From Candidatus Kaiserbacteria bacterium RIFOXYD1_FULL_42_15 (GTDB lineage: Bacteria; Patescibacteriota; Minisyncoccia; Phycocordibacterales; UBA918), in contig MFMT01000042.1 in assembly GCA_001783565.1 (NCBI GenBank), positions 29,408 through 61,552 on the forward strand: a DNA stretch of 32,145 bases, read 5' to 3'. How positions within the stretch are numbered: position 1 is the stretch's first letter; every line of letters begins with the position of its first letter. This document shows positions 13,384 to 21,557 of the stretch, piece by piece. The notes beneath the pieces are model-generated. The model searched no databases, was not told where the DNA came from, and saw nothing but the letters and a program-made list of their open reading frames with translations. The position numbers and the translations under genes were made by a program.

Positions 13384-13782
13384 CTACTGTGGTCCAGATA
13401 CAGGTGTGGTATATGTTGGGGCGGTAGCCGGAAGTTCAAAAACTCGGTTATTACAACCAGAAGCTGTTGGGTCTTTAGCACAATCTAGGGTGTCCTTCAA
13501 ACCAAAGGTGTTAGCGGCCACGGATAAAATGGCAAAAGCAGTTAGCATCACCAGTAAGCCGATAATGCCCCACATAATATGTTTTTGACCATCGGCACGC
13601 CCAGTCGGATCATTTGAATTAGCAATGTATTGAAAACTGCCGTACATAAAAACTAGTACCGCTACCGCCGTCAGAAGGATGATTAAGGGATAAAGAATAA
13701 CTTCATTGAATTTGGCGACAAAGCTGGTAGCTTCGGTAACACCTGGTACTGACTCAACGGCATAAGCAATATTTGAAAACAT
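13384..13782 (-). CDS. VirB2/TrbC-like small membrane protein 1
   Basis: A 132-residue protein with two hydrophobic helices (VILYPLIILLTAVAVLVFMYGSFQYI and IMWGIIGLLVMLTAFAILSVAANTF) joined by a polar charged loop (NDPTGRADGQKH). The tail is polar, with two Cys in LDCAKDPTASGC. The fold pattern is that of VirB2/TrbC-type pilin subunits and of small proteins common in Patescibacteria. The N-terminal hydrophobic signal sequence is short or absent. The -10 box eight bases before the ATG makes the mRNA practically leaderless. It is one of four similar genes between 13384 and 15316. Confidence 0.65.
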   Translation of the reverse strand: MFSNIAYAVESVPGVTEATSFVAKFNEVILYPLIILLTAVAVLVFMYGSFQYIANSNDPTGRADGQKHIMWGIIGLLVMLTAFAILSVAANTFGLKDTLDCAKDPTASGCNNRVFELPATAPTYTTPVSGPQ

Positions 13783-13790
13783 ATGGCTAA

Positions 13791-13799
13791 ATTATAGCA
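13791..13799 (-). promoter_or_regulatory. Extended -10 promoter of VirB2-like gene 1
   Basis: On the minus strand TGCTATAAT ends eight bases before the ATG, giving an essentially leaderless transcript. Confidence 0.6.
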
Positions 13800-13810
13800 T
13801 CACAACAATC

Positions 13811-13839
13811 AAAAAACCGCACTGAAGGTGCGGGTTTTT
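13811..13839. terminator. Terminator between VirB2-like genes 1 and 2
   Basis: Hairpin aaaaccgcac/gtgcgggttttt with flanking A and T runs on both sides. On the minus strand it terminates transcripts of gene 2 before the promoter of gene 1. Confidence 0.75.
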
Positions 13840-13873
13840 GTCGGTAAAGTATTACCACTATCATCTAAGCAAA

Positions 13874-14257
13874 TTATGGAGTAGGTAAACCGGGTATAGT
13901 TGGTACAGTCGTTTGATCACCACCGATTGAGCCGGTAAGAAAGTTAACGATTCCCCATAAACTAAAAATCAATGCAAAACCGATAATCGAATAGATAATT
14001 AAGTTTCTACCTTCTTTTCTTTTCTCAGGGTCGTCACCGCCAACAATAAACATTTTGAAAATACCCCAAACAAACATCAGAAATCCTGCTGCCAGTAGTA
14101 GGGGCAATAAATAGTTTTTAATGAAAGTAGTGGTTCCAGAAAATGGAGCACCTAACAAGGTAGGATTATTTTCCAAAAGCCCAGCTGCACTAACGGTGGA
14201 TGCACCTGCAATCAATAAAAACATGGCTGAAAAAATAAAGAAATAGACGTTTTTCAT
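13874..14257 (-). CDS. VirB2/TrbC-like small membrane protein 2
   Basis: A 127-residue protein with a signal peptide (FFIFSAMFLLIAGASTVSA, cut probably after residue 24) and two further helices (FIKNYLLPLLLAAGFLMFVWGIFKMF and LIIYSIIGFALIFSLWGIVNFL). The charged loop VGGDDPEKRKEGR lies between them. This loop plus IIYSIIGFALIF is the hallmark that it shares with its neighbours. A Pro/Thr tail follows. Likely a pilin-like subunit or a component of an envelope-spanning secretion/pilus apparatus. Its own promoter lies about 40 bases upstream, and a small hairpin is in the leader (aatact/agtatt). Confidence 0.7.
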   Translation of the reverse strand: MKNVYFFIFSAMFLLIAGASTVSAAGLLENNPTLLGAPFSGTTTFIKNYLLPLLLAAGFLMFVWGIFKMFIVGGDDPEKRKEGRNLIIYSIIGFALIFSLWGIVNFLTGSIGGDQTTVPTIPGLPTP

Positions 14258-14297
14258 AAAATTAAATTGTTAATACTATTAATGAGTATTAATGGTA

Positions 14298-14303
14298 ATT
14301 ATA
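14298..14303 (-). promoter_or_regulatory. -10 box of VirB2-like gene 2
   Basis: TATAAT on the minus strand about 41 bases before the ATG. The leader has no clear Shine-Dalgarno match. Confidence 0.5.
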
Positions 14304-14378
14304 CATGATAATTTGGGGATTGTATGCTTTCTGGGGTGGGGTGTGTATAAAAAAGCTGGTTACAGAAATGAGTCCTGT

Positions 14379-14642
14379 GAAGACGTGGATTGCTTCGCGC
14401 GACTCGCAAAGACGTTTCACTTTGTGTTCGTCTTCGCGAGGAGTGGAGTGGCAACGTGAAAAAGTGATTCAATATCACTTTGCAAGACTAGTTGAGCAGG
14501 TTTGTGAGTGAAACGAAACAAACTGGCCAACTAGTGGACAGTCCCTGTAAGGGAATGACGTGGCGATCCAGGGTGGCATGACGAACGATGTGGATTGCCA
14601 CGTTGCGACTCGCCTGTCTGCGCAGGCAGACAAAGACGGAGG
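14379..14642. repeat. Dispersed repeats with a type I core between the VirB2-like genes
   Basis: The gap 14304-14657 is filled by: acgtggattgc...ctcgcaaagacg (14380-14414); cgtcttcgcgag (14430-14441); a type I core with hairpin gtgaaaaagtgattcaatatcact, gcaagactagttg, inner hairpin aggtttgt/acaaactgg, caactagtggacag and tccctgtaaggga (about 14457-14553); the right flank gacgtggcgatccag; and ggattgccacgttgcgactcgc with the inserted hairpin ctgtctgcgcaggcag before acaaagacg (14591-14639). No gene is supported here. Confidence 0.75.
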
Positions 14643-14657
14643 GGTTGAGACGGTGGG

Positions 14658-14924
14658 TTAAAAAATTGATGCCTTAAGAAAAGAAAGGATGCCCCAAATG
14701 CTGGCCATGATTACCATCACGATGACTGAAGTCAGTGCTATCATCTTACCCTCTTCGCGCTTGGTATCATTATCGGCATGGATAATCCAGGCATCAATAA
14801 TTTTCCACATCATCACAATGAAGGCCAGGGCAAAGATAACCACTATCAGGGAGTTGATGATGTCAACGAAAAAGACGACAAGCTCGGCGAAGGTGGTGGG
14901 CGTGACTGGTGTGGTTGGTGTCAT
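14658..14924 (-). CDS. VirB2/TrbC-like small membrane protein 3
   Basis: An 88-residue protein without a signal peptide. A Thr/Pro-rich start (MTPTTPVTPTTFAEL) precedes two helices (VVFFVDIINSLIVVIFALAFIVMMWKII and MIALTSVIVMVIMASIWGILSFL), with the charged loop HADNDTKREEGK in between, matching the loop of protein 2. The start is two bases after the stop of the upstream gene, so it is the last gene of the operon that begins with the methyltransferase. Confidence 0.65.
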   Translation of the reverse strand: MTPTTPVTPTTFAELVVFFVDIINSLIVVIFALAFIVMMWKIIDAWIIHADNDTKREEGKMIALTSVIVMVIMASIWGILSFLKASIF

Positions 14925-14926
14925 AA

Positions 14927-15316
14927 CTAGAAACTTTCAACAGTTGATTGAATAATGTCACTAATGGCAACGGCGGCCAAAATCAAAACCCCACCAATAA
15001 TGGCATAAGTGAGGGCACGAGTCGCCTCCCCGACTTTGGTAGAATTACCACGAGCGGTGACGTATTTGAAACCAGCTAAAATAATAAAGAAGACGACGAC
15101 GGGTATCATCAGAATTTCCACGATATTGAGAATGGTCACCAAAAGACCTTCGATAGAACTGACATTTTTAAGAGGGTTTTCTAGGGTAACGGTGTCAATT
15201 TTACTTGTATTCGTCGGAGCAGCTTTGGTAAAAATTGGTAAAAGAAAAAGTAAACCAAGGATTAAATACAAACCGGCATTTTTTCTTATTTTCATTACTT
15301 GACAGTATTTTTTCAT
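14927..15316 (-). CDS. VirB2/TrbC-like small membrane protein 4
   Basis: A 129-residue protein (122 if the second ATG at 15295 is used). A signal peptide (GLYLILGLLFLLPIFTKA) is followed by helices VEILMIPVVVFFIILAGFKYVTA and ALTYAIIGGVLILAAVAISDII, with the loop RGNSTKVGEATR between. The pattern FFIILAGFKYV...A..GGVLILAA is the commonest form of the VirB2/TrbC-like proteins of this kind. It begins eight bases after the stop of the solute-binding protein gene and two bases before protein 3. Confidence 0.7.
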   Translation of the reverse strand: MKKYCQVMKIRKNAGLYLILGLLFLLPIFTKAAPTNTSKIDTVTLENPLKNVSSIEGLLVTILNIVEILMIPVVVFFIILAGFKYVTARGNSTKVGEATRALTYAIIGGVLILAAVAISDIIQSTVESF

Positions 15317-15324
15317 ATAAAGTA

Positions 15325-16626
15325 TTAATACACTTCCCTCAACCTCCCCACCGCATCATTAGCGGCTTCCCCGGGGCGGTGGCGGTTGGCGAGGACGTCC
15401 TCGACCATTTGGGTAAAGATGTCATTGGTAATGGTCGGCTTGGGACTGAGCCAACCACGCGCCACCGTGGCCGAACTGTAGATAATTCTACCATATTGGT
15501 CGTTACTACCGGTTGAGAGTGAAGAGCGATAAGTTGGTGCCATCTGCAAAGCATTAGCCAATGCCTCCACATTGGCCACACTGCCTAATTCCTGCATGAC
15601 AATCTGCGCGCCAGCACTATTACGAGATGATCGGAGAAGAGCATAGCCATAAAAGGTGCCGTAGGTTCGTCTGATGGTGGCTATAGCTCCCTGTGGTACC
15701 TCGGCCATGGCAAAATTAAGATTGGGATTTTGGGTTGCCAAACTGCTGGCTTCACTTCCTTTGCCAAAATACAGAACCAAGTCCTCACTCAAAAACTGCA
15801 GGCGGTCATTCGGCTGGGCTCGATTCCAACTATAAAGAGGGTTGCTCGGACTAGCAAAATTAGTATAGAAGGTCACGGCCGATTCAAAGGGTTGACCTGC
15901 CCCACTTCTAGATTGATTGAGATAAAGTTTGTAAGTGTCATTTTCCTCCATCACCAGCTTACTACCGCCTTGTAACAACAACATGGAAATGATCCCAAAA
16001 CCGTTGGTGACGTTGCGGTATTCACCAAAGGCCAGAGGACTGCGGATAATAGTTTTGTCAAAGTCGCGCTTAACTAAGGTCGGTACCGTTTCGTTTACCA
16101 CTGTTTCCCAAGTAGCAGGCGGAGTAATAAAATTGTAGGTGCTAAGAATATCACGATTCCAATACATCACCAGCGGATCAACTACGGCTGGAAAAGCATA
16201 GACGCCATCATTCATGGCAAAAATCTCTGTCCCATCAATGTAGCGGTTCTGAAAATCCGGTAACGGAAATTGGGTGTAGGAAAACGGCTGTATTTTTGTC
16301 CGATACTGAACTAATTGTTCATGTGATAAAAATAAAATGTCTGGACCAATTCCGTCAGCCAAGGCATTGAGTAATTCATCATCGAAGGTGCTGGGATCTT
16401 TTTGTTCATAACTAACCACACTATAAGCGGGAGTGGCTTCAACTAATGGGCGCAACATTTGCTGAAAAGCGTTTTTATCAACGGTGCCCCAAATAGTAAC
16501 TGAACTTCCCAGTGAGACAGCGGTGGTGTCGGGATTTGGTTTGTAGGTTGATAAAAGAGCCAAAGCAATCAAGCCCAAAGCACCAAAAATGGCAATCAAA
16601 GCTAATTCAAAAGGACGTAATTTCAT
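15325..16626 (-). CDS. Extracellular solute-binding protein, membrane-anchored
   Basis: A 433-residue protein like family 1 periplasmic sugar-binding proteins of ABC transporters. An N-terminal helix (ELALIAIFGALGLIALALLST) acts as uncleaved anchor; there is no lipobox Cys. The binding-protein features are VTIWGTVDKNAFQQML, the ADGIGPDILFLSHEQLVQY block, and DGVYAFPAVVDPLVMYWNRDIL, where the ligand-cleft loop YxxPxxxDxxxLYYNKDL is expected. No permease or ATPase genes are next to it. It overlaps the methyltransferase gene by four bases (ATGA), so the two are translationally coupled. Its position with the VirB2-like genes is unexplained. Confidence 0.8.
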   Translation of the reverse strand: MKLRPFELALIAIFGALGLIALALLSTYKPNPDTTAVSLGSSVTIWGTVDKNAFQQMLRPLVEATPAYSVVSYEQKDPSTFDDELLNALADGIGPDILFLSHEQLVQYRTKIQPFSYTQFPLPDFQNRYIDGTEIFAMNDGVYAFPAVVDPLVMYWNRDILSTYNFITPPATWETVVNETVPTLVKRDFDKTIIRSPLAFGEYRNVTNGFGIISMLLLQGGSKLVMEENDTYKLYLNQSRSGAGQPFESAVTFYTNFASPSNPLYSWNRAQPNDRLQFLSEDLVLYFGKGSEASSLATQNPNLNFAMAEVPQGAIATIRRTYGTFYGYALLRSSRNSAGAQIVMQELGSVANVEALANALQMAPTYRSSLSTGSNDQYGRIIYSSATVARGWLSPKPTITNDIFTQMVEDVLANRHRPGEAANDAVGRLREVY

Positions 16627-17171
16627 AATTTTCTAAAAGCTAAACCATAATGATGGTCTCCAGCTGGGTACTCACGCTCCAACATAAAACCATGTGATTC
16701 AAATAAAGCAATAGCGGCGAGTTTGGTAATCACACTGGCCGGAGCGGGGCCAAGACCAGCAAAAGATTCAGTCCAATCAATGACATGTAATACTCCTCCC
16801 TGACGCAAAGTGCGACCCATTTCAATCACAGCCGTGTCTTTATCTTCAAGCTGAAATAAGGTGTTAACTAAAATACCAGCATCCAACGAGTCATCGGCGA
16901 TTTTGATTCCACCGGCCACTTCAAGATCACACCATAAGGGATTAACATTTTGAAAGCCCTTTGAGCGGGCAAAGTTACCAAGTTTTTCTACCAATGGTCG
17001 CTGAATTTCACAAGCGAAAACTTTACCGGTCTGACCGACTGCTGAGGATAGGATAGGAATGAAGAAACCGCCACCGGCGCCAAAGTCTGCCACCTTATCA
17101 CCCTCTTCCAGTAAAAAATGTGTGCCGACCACTTCCGGCATCACAAACCGTCCCAAGGTTGGTAAATTCAT
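16623..17171 (-). CDS. SAM-dependent class I methyltransferase
   Basis: A 182-residue protein with motif I VADFGAGGGFF (near residue 30), the acidic end of strand 2 (VFACEIQRPLVEKL), motif II-like ADDSLDAGILVNTLFQLED, and LRQGGVLHVIDW. This is a UbiE/MT11-type methyltransferase of unknown substrate. The ATG at 17171 is chosen over the upstream TTG at 17177 used by the track. A -10 box seven bases upstream makes the transcript leaderless. It leads the operon: methyltransferase, solute-binding protein, VirB2-like 4 and 3. It stops with TGA, showing that TGA is a stop in this genome. Confidence 0.82.
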   Translation of the reverse strand: MNLPTLGRFVMPEVVGTHFLLEEGDKVADFGAGGGFFIPILSSAVGQTGKVFACEIQRPLVEKLGNFARSKGFQNVNPLWCDLEVAGGIKIADDSLDAGILVNTLFQLEDKDTAVIEMGRTLRQGGVLHVIDWTESFAGLGPAPASVITKLAAIALFESHGFMLEREYPAGDHHYGLAFRKL

Positions 17172-17178
17172 TATCAAT

Positions 17179-17184
17179 AGTATA
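17179..17184 (-). promoter_or_regulatory. -10 box of the methyltransferase operon
   Basis: TATACT on the minus strand, ending seven bases before the ATG at 17171. It gives a leaderless transcript. Confidence 0.55.
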
Positions 17185-17266
17185 CCGCAAGGAAGTTAAA
17201 AAAAGTGTCGGTGGGGTGTAGAGAACCTGTTTATCCTTAAGACAAACGGTTACGTAACGGACGCAA

Positions 17267-17428
17267 ACGTGGATTGCTTCGTTGCGACTCGCAAAGACGT
17301 TTCACTTTGTGTTCGTCTTCGCGAGGAGCGGAGTGGCAACGGAGTGACGTGGCGATCCAGGGTGGCATGACGAACGATTTGGATTGCCACGTTGCGACTC
17401 GCCTGTCTGCGCAGGCAGGCAAAGACGA
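17267..17428. repeat. Dispersed palindromic repeats downstream of gyrA
   Basis: Copies in order: acgtggattgcttcgttgcgactcgcaaagacg (17267-17299), cgtcttcgcgag...gacgtggcgatccag (17313-17361), and ggattgccacgttgcgactcgc with the hairpin ctgtctgcgcaggcag inserted before gcaaagacg (17381-17428). The layout is almost the same as at 14380-14640 but without a type I core, so the two sites show the occupied and empty states. The sequence 17185-17266 has no supported feature. Confidence 0.75.
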
Positions 17429-17468
17429 AACTTTTCCATCTTCAATCTTCTCTATTTTTGTTTTCTCT

Positions 17469-19940
17469 CTAGACAAACACGATACTGGCAATAGAGTCGC
17501 CGGCTCGCATCTTCATTACTCGCACACCCTGTGTCTGACGGCCAAGAGTCGGCACGTCCTTGAGAGGTAATTTAATCACCTGCCCTTTCTTGCTCATAAT
17601 TACCAATTCTCCTTCTGTTCTATCCTCGCCACCAATCACTACTCCGCCGACAATCAGGCCGGTCTTGTCAGTGACTTTGGCAGTTTTGATACCAGAGCCA
17701 CCACGTTTTTGCACTTTGTACTCCTTTACTGGAGTGGTCTTACCATAACCATGTTCGGTCACAATCAAGATTTCAAAATCCTTAGAATCTTTTTTAATAA
17801 CATCAGCCGAGACTATTAAATCTCCCTTACCGAGTTTCATGGCGGCCACACCGGCAGCGGTGCGTCCCATTTCTCGGACATCGCTTTCTTTAAATCGTAT
17901 CGCTTGACCCTTGTGTGTAACTAAGGAAACCTCATCCCCTTTACCAACAAATTTGGCGGCTATCAAAGCATCGTCTTCGCGCAAGGTAATAGCAATCAGT
18001 CCGCTACGACGCACATCTTTGAAGGCAGAAGCATCAGACTTTTTGGCTACCCCATTTTTGGTAACCATCATCAAGCTCCACTGCCCTTCCCAAGCTTCTT
18101 TGCGAACCGCCAGGACTGAAGTCACCCGTTCTTCGGCTGACATTGAAAGGAAGTTCATGATCGACTTGCCTTTGGTGGCGCGACGACCCTCTGGTATCTC
18201 GTACATCTTGCTCTGATAGACCTTACCATTATCGGTAAAGAATAGAAGGTCACTGTGAGCCGAAGTAGTAAGCAGTGTCGTCACCACGTCTTCTTCCTTG
18301 GTATTCAAGTCAATTACGCCCACTCCGCCACGCTTTTGGGTTTTGTATTCTTCGGGGTTAGTACGCTTGACGTAACCGCCAGCAGTGAGCACTAAGACGC
18401 TTTCGTCGTCCGGTATCAAGTCTTCTTGACTCATCATTTTGACACCACCCTTGACGATTTTGGTACGACGGTCATCGCCATATTTTTCAGCAATCTCCAT
18501 CAATTCGCTTTTGACCAAGGCCAGCATCTTTGCCTTACTCTTTAGAATTGCTTCCAGTTCCTTGATAAGTTTTTGAACCTCAGTCAGTTCATCTTCTATT
18601 TTCTTACGCTCGAGTCCAGCCAACTTTTGCAGACGCATGTCGAGAATGGCCTGGGCCTGAATACTGGAGAACTTGAATTCTTTCATCAAAGCAGCGTGGG
18701 CTGTCGGTACATCTTTGGCAGCTCGAATAAGCTTGATGATTTGGTCGATATGATCAAGGGCTTTTTTCAGGCCAAGTAAAATATGCTCGCGATCCTGGGC
18801 TTTGGTGAGGTCGTACTGAGTACGACGACGGACGACGTTGGACCGATGCTTCACATATTCTTCTAAGATAACCTTGAGTGACACTGTCTGCGGTACGCCG
18901 TCAACCAAAGCCACCATGTTGTAGTGGAAGGTGTCCTCCAGTTGAGTATGTTTGTATAATTTATTTAAAACGGTTTGTGGTTGGGCACCAGTTTTGAGAT
19001 CAATCACTACCCGAATGTCATTGGTAGACTCGTCACGCATTTCACGAATACCCTCAATCTTTTTGTCGCGCACCAAATCAGCAATCTTTTCCTGCATGTC
19101 GGCCTTGTTCACCCGAAATGGAATCGAAGTAATAATGATAGAGAAAGCCCCTTTTTTGTCCTCAACAATCTCAGCTTCACCACGCACTACCACCCCACCA
19201 CGACCATAGGTATAGGCATGGGTAATATCTTTTTGATTAAAGGCCACCGCACCAAGTGGAAAGTCTGGACCTTTAACAAATTTCAACAAGTCCTCTGTAG
19301 TGGCTCCTGGATTATCAATCAAATATTCAATCGCCACTGATAATTCGCGCAAATTGTGGGGTGGAATATTGGTTGCCATTCCCACTGCAATACCCAATGT
19401 ACCCATGAGGAGTAAATTTGGTACTGCTGCTGGTAAAACCACTGGCTCTTTTTTGGTACCATCAAAGTTGGGGCGCCAATCAACTGTGTCCTTTTCCAAA
19501 TCACGGAGCATTTCTTCTGCTAAGCGCGACATCTTGGCCTCAGTGTATCGATAGGCAGCCGCCGAGTCACCGTCAATTGAACCGAAGTTTCCTTGACCAA
19601 GAACAAGTGGGTAACGGGTAGCAAATGGCTGAGCCAACTTTACCATTGATTCGTACACTGCCGAGTCACCATGAGGATGAAAGCTACCAAGCACATCTCC
19701 CACTACCGTCGCTGATTTTTTGAACTTTGCACTCGCTGTTAAACCATTAAGACGCATCGAGTAGAGGATGCGACGGTGTACTGGCTTCAGCCCATCGCGA
19801 ATATCCGGCAAGGCACGCGAAGTAATGACCGACATCGCGTAGTCAAGGTAGGAAGTTTCCATTTCACCCGTGATACTTTGGGTGATAATTCCTCGTTGTG
19901 GAGCTGGAGTGGTATCATCTGGAATGGTCTTTTTCGGCAT
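17469..19940 (-). CDS. gyrA: DNA gyrase subunit A
   Basis: Breakage-rejoining subunit of gyrase. Seen: [17 protein letters not shown]; the [13 protein letters not shown] helix (Ser93 and Glu97 stand at the quinolone positions 83 and 87 of E. coli, so both wild-type features, a Ser and an acid, are present); [11 protein letters not shown]; and the catalytic tyrosine Tyr132 in YRYTEAKM. The helical tower and coiled coil follow ([23 protein letters not shown]). In the C-terminal pinwheel, QKRGGVG is a near match to the GyrA box (QRRGGKG), with a second VQKRGGSGI in a later blade, which favours gyrase over ParC. The track starts at a TTG (19952); the ATG at 19940 (MPKKTIPDD) follows the promoter and is preferred, giving 823 residues. 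gyrB is not in this window. Confidence 0.95.
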   Translation of the reverse strand: MPKKTIPDDTTPAPQRGIITQSITGEMETSYLDYAMSVITSRALPDIRDGLKPVHRRILYSMRLNGLTASAKFKKSATVVGDVLGSFHPHGDSAVYESMVKLAQPFATRYPLVLGQGNFGSIDGDSAAAYRYTEAKMSRLAEEMLRDLEKDTVDWRPNFDGTKKEPVVLPAAVPNLLLMGTLGIAVGMATNIPPHNLRELSVAIEYLIDNPGATTEDLLKFVKGPDFPLGAVAFNQKDITHAYTYGRGGVVVRGEAEIVEDKKGAFSIIITSIPFRVNKADMQEKIADLVRDKKIEGIREMRDESTNDIRVVIDLKTGAQPQTVLNKLYKHTQLEDTFHYNMVALVDGVPQTVSLKVILEEYVKHRSNVVRRRTQYDLTKAQDREHILLGLKKALDHIDQIIKLIRAAKDVPTAHAALMKEFKFSSIQAQAILDMRLQKLAGLERKKIEDELTEVQKLIKELEAILKSKAKMLALVKSELMEIAEKYGDDRRTKIVKGGVKMMSQEDLIPDDESVLVLTAGGYVKRTNPEEYKTQKRGGVGVIDLNTKEEDVVTTLLTTSAHSDLLFFTDNGKVYQSKMYEIPEGRRATKGKSIMNFLSMSAEERVTSVLAVRKEAWEGQWSLMMVTKNGVAKKSDASAFKDVRRSGLIAITLREDDALIAAKFVGKGDEVSLVTHKGQAIRFKESDVREMGRTAAGVAAMKLGKGDLIVSADVIKKDSKDFEILIVTEHGYGKTTPVKEYKVQKRGGSGIKTAKVTDKTGLIVGGVVIGGEDRTEGELVIMSKKGQVIKLPLKDVPTLGRQTQGVRVMKMRAGDSIASIVFV

Positions 19941-19974
19941 AACAGAAAACAAGAAATTTAATAATAATCTTCAT

Positions 19975-19983
19975 ATTATAGCA
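19975..19983 (-). promoter_or_regulatory. Extended -10 promoter of gyrA
   Basis: TGCTATAAT on the minus strand. The start would be near 19968, giving a leader of about 28 bases without a Shine-Dalgarno site. Confidence 0.6.
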
Positions 19984-20048
19984 TACTTGAGCTATGGTAC
20001 AGTGGTTTTTAAGAGTCCAACCACCAACCCTCTTACAAATCATAAAGT

Positions 20049-20143
20049 TTCAAATTTTGAGCGAAAAAGAATTAGATAGTTTGAGGAAGCATATAGATAT
20101 ATATTGATGAAAAATAACTAATTTGTAGCCAAATATTTGGAAT
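20049..20143. repeat. Type III inverted-repeat element, copy 1
   Basis: The core reads ttcaaattttgagcgaaaaag ... gaagcatat-agatatat-attgatg ... atttgtagccaaatatttgg. It matches copy 2 in both ends and in the middle hairpin. Inner arms (ccaaatatttgg, caaattttg) are complementary. The gap 19984-20324 holds no supported gene. Confidence 0.6.
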
Positions 20144-20183
20144 CTTTTGGTGGCATACGGGGTTATTGGATGGGTTCTAAATA

Positions 20184-20341
20184 ATACCATCCCCAATTAA
20201 CGCTTGGACATAAACGCCTTTCAAAATTTTGAGCGAAAAGCAAGCTGGAGTCCGAAGCATATTGGTATATGTTGAGGGCGAAGCGCGGTTTTGTAGCCAA
20301 AATTTGGGATTGCGTGTCCAATGGTTAATTGGAGATGGTAT
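20184..20341. repeat. Type III inverted-repeat element, copy 2
   Basis: Outer arms of about 35 bp, ataccatccccaattaacgc...ttggaca and tgtccaatggttaattggag, are inverted copies of each other. They enclose a core caaaattttgagcgaaaagc ... gaagcatattggtatatgtt ... gtagccaaaatttggg. This is the same layout (inverted flanks around a structured core) as the tRNA-tail elements, with another core. The right arm overlaps the stop codon end of the next gene. Confidence 0.65.
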
Positions 20342-20798
20342 AAGGTAATCGCGATTCACTATTCACGGTTTCTCGTGGCTTAGTGGTCGTGCCAATCTGA
20401 ATGGTTTTAGTGGTGGTAGATTTGGCATTCATATTCGTTGAAGAACTAATCCTAATTTCAATCGGTGATTGATTCTGTTCTTCCCCTGATGATTTGGAGA
20501 CAGTAGTTGAGGTGGCAACGGAAGCAGAGAGGGTAGTGCTGGCAGATTGCCACACATTGGCCACAGATTTTTTTGCGCCCTCAAATTGGTTTTTTATTTG
20601 AGTTAAAAAACCAGAAAATGGAGCCGCCCCGACCGCTTCACTCTCCACCCCGCCAGAGATGTTTGAAAAACTTGCTGGTAAAGATACCAACCAAACCACT
20701 ACCAAAATAGCGGTAAAAACAAAAGCACTGCCAAAAGCATATCGCTCACGCACATGTTTTGGTTTTGTTCTTATTTTGTCTAGGGTTTCGAAGAACAT
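20325..20798 (-). CDS. Membrane-anchored hypothetical protein
   Basis: A 157-residue protein with a basic N-terminus (FFETLDKIRTKPKHVRERYAFG) and one membrane helix (AFVFTAILVVVWLVSLPA, about 25-42). A Ser/Thr/Ala-rich, low-complexity outer part follows (ASTTLSASVATSTTVSK; STTTKTIQIGTTTKP). No catalytic motif is seen, and I do not recognise the family. It lies 29 bases after the stop of the metallo-beta-lactamase-fold gene, in the same direction, so the two probably form one transcript. Confidence 0.65.
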   Translation of the reverse strand: MFFETLDKIRTKPKHVRERYAFGSAFVFTAILVVVWLVSLPASFSNISGGVESEAVGAAPFSGFLTQIKNQFEGAKKSVANVWQSASTTLSASVATSTTVSKSSGEEQNQSPIEIRISSSTNMNAKSTTTKTIQIGTTTKPRETVNSESRLPYTISN

Positions 20799-20827
20799 AT
20801 TTTAATAAGCAACCCTGCGGGTAGTAG

Positions 20828-21448
20828 CTAGACGGAGAGGACAACGACATCACCCTCCATAACAACTACATCACGTTTCTTGATTGTCAGTTTATCGACT
20901 GGTTTAACGGTCTCTGCCCCCACCTCTTTCAAAAAGGTATTCAATGATGTTTTATCATAGTGCATCGGCAAAATAAGTCTTGCCTCCAACTTGGTTGCCA
21001 GCTTGGCAGCGGCTGGTACATCCAAAACATCTCCGCCACCAATCGGTACAAATAATATATCAATATCGCCTAACTCACCAAGAATTTTTGGGTCAATTTC
21101 CGCATCGCCAAGAGCCCCTAAAAACACTAAATTCATTTCTTCCAGACGTACCTGATAAATAGTATTGAAGTGCTCCACATTTTCATAAGTGGTTTTTACA
21201 CCAAAACCACGGACCGTCACTTCACCAATTTCATATTCGCCAGGACCCGACACTACAAATGGTTGCTTGTTGCCAAGGGCTACTTGGCTAGAACCGTTGA
21301 AGTTTGGATGGTTAAGTGAAATAAAGGCCACATCTGAACCAAACTTTACTGATGTTAATTTAGATTCCTTCGCAATCGGATCAAAAGCCAGAGTGGTGTT
21401 ACCAAACGATACCTTAAAACATTGCCCACCGTGATATGTAATAACCAT
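20828..21448 (-). CDS. Metallo-beta-lactamase-fold protein (UlaG-like), altered metal site
   Basis: A 206-residue protein with the start ITYHGGQCFKVSFGNTTLAFDP, typical of the UlaG/YtnP-like hydrolase branch (PF13483-like). GPGEYEIGEVTVRGFG, then LVFLGALGD and LILPMHYDKTS complete the fold. The HxHxDH metal motif is altered: the place reads SLNHPNFNG, with one His retained; the distal His in MHYD is present. The protein may bind metal differently or may not be catalytic. The ATG at 21448 is preferred over the TTG at 21466. A -10 box (TATACT) ends about ten bases before it, so the leader is about three bases. Confidence 0.75.
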   Translation of the reverse strand: MVITYHGGQCFKVSFGNTTLAFDPIAKESKLTSVKFGSDVAFISLNHPNFNGSSQVALGNKQPFVVSGPGEYEIGEVTVRGFGVKTTYENVEHFNTIYQVRLEEMNLVFLGALGDAEIDPKILGELGDIDILFVPIGGGDVLDVPAAAKLATKLEARLILPMHYDKTSLNTFLKEVGAETVKPVDKLTIKKRDVVVMEGDVVVLSV

Positions 21449-21457
21449 AATGACAGT

Positions 21458-21463
21458 AGTATA
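21458..21463 (-). promoter_or_regulatory. -10 box of the metallo-beta-lactamase-fold gene
   Basis: TATACT on the minus strand, with the predicted start about three bases before the ATG at 21448. Confidence 0.45.
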
Positions 21464-21557
21464 CAAGAAGAGAGCGGAAATAGAAAATAGAATATGGAAA
21501 ATAGTTGAATAGTTTAATAGTTACAGTTGCATGGTTGTATGGTTGCAATTAATGCAA

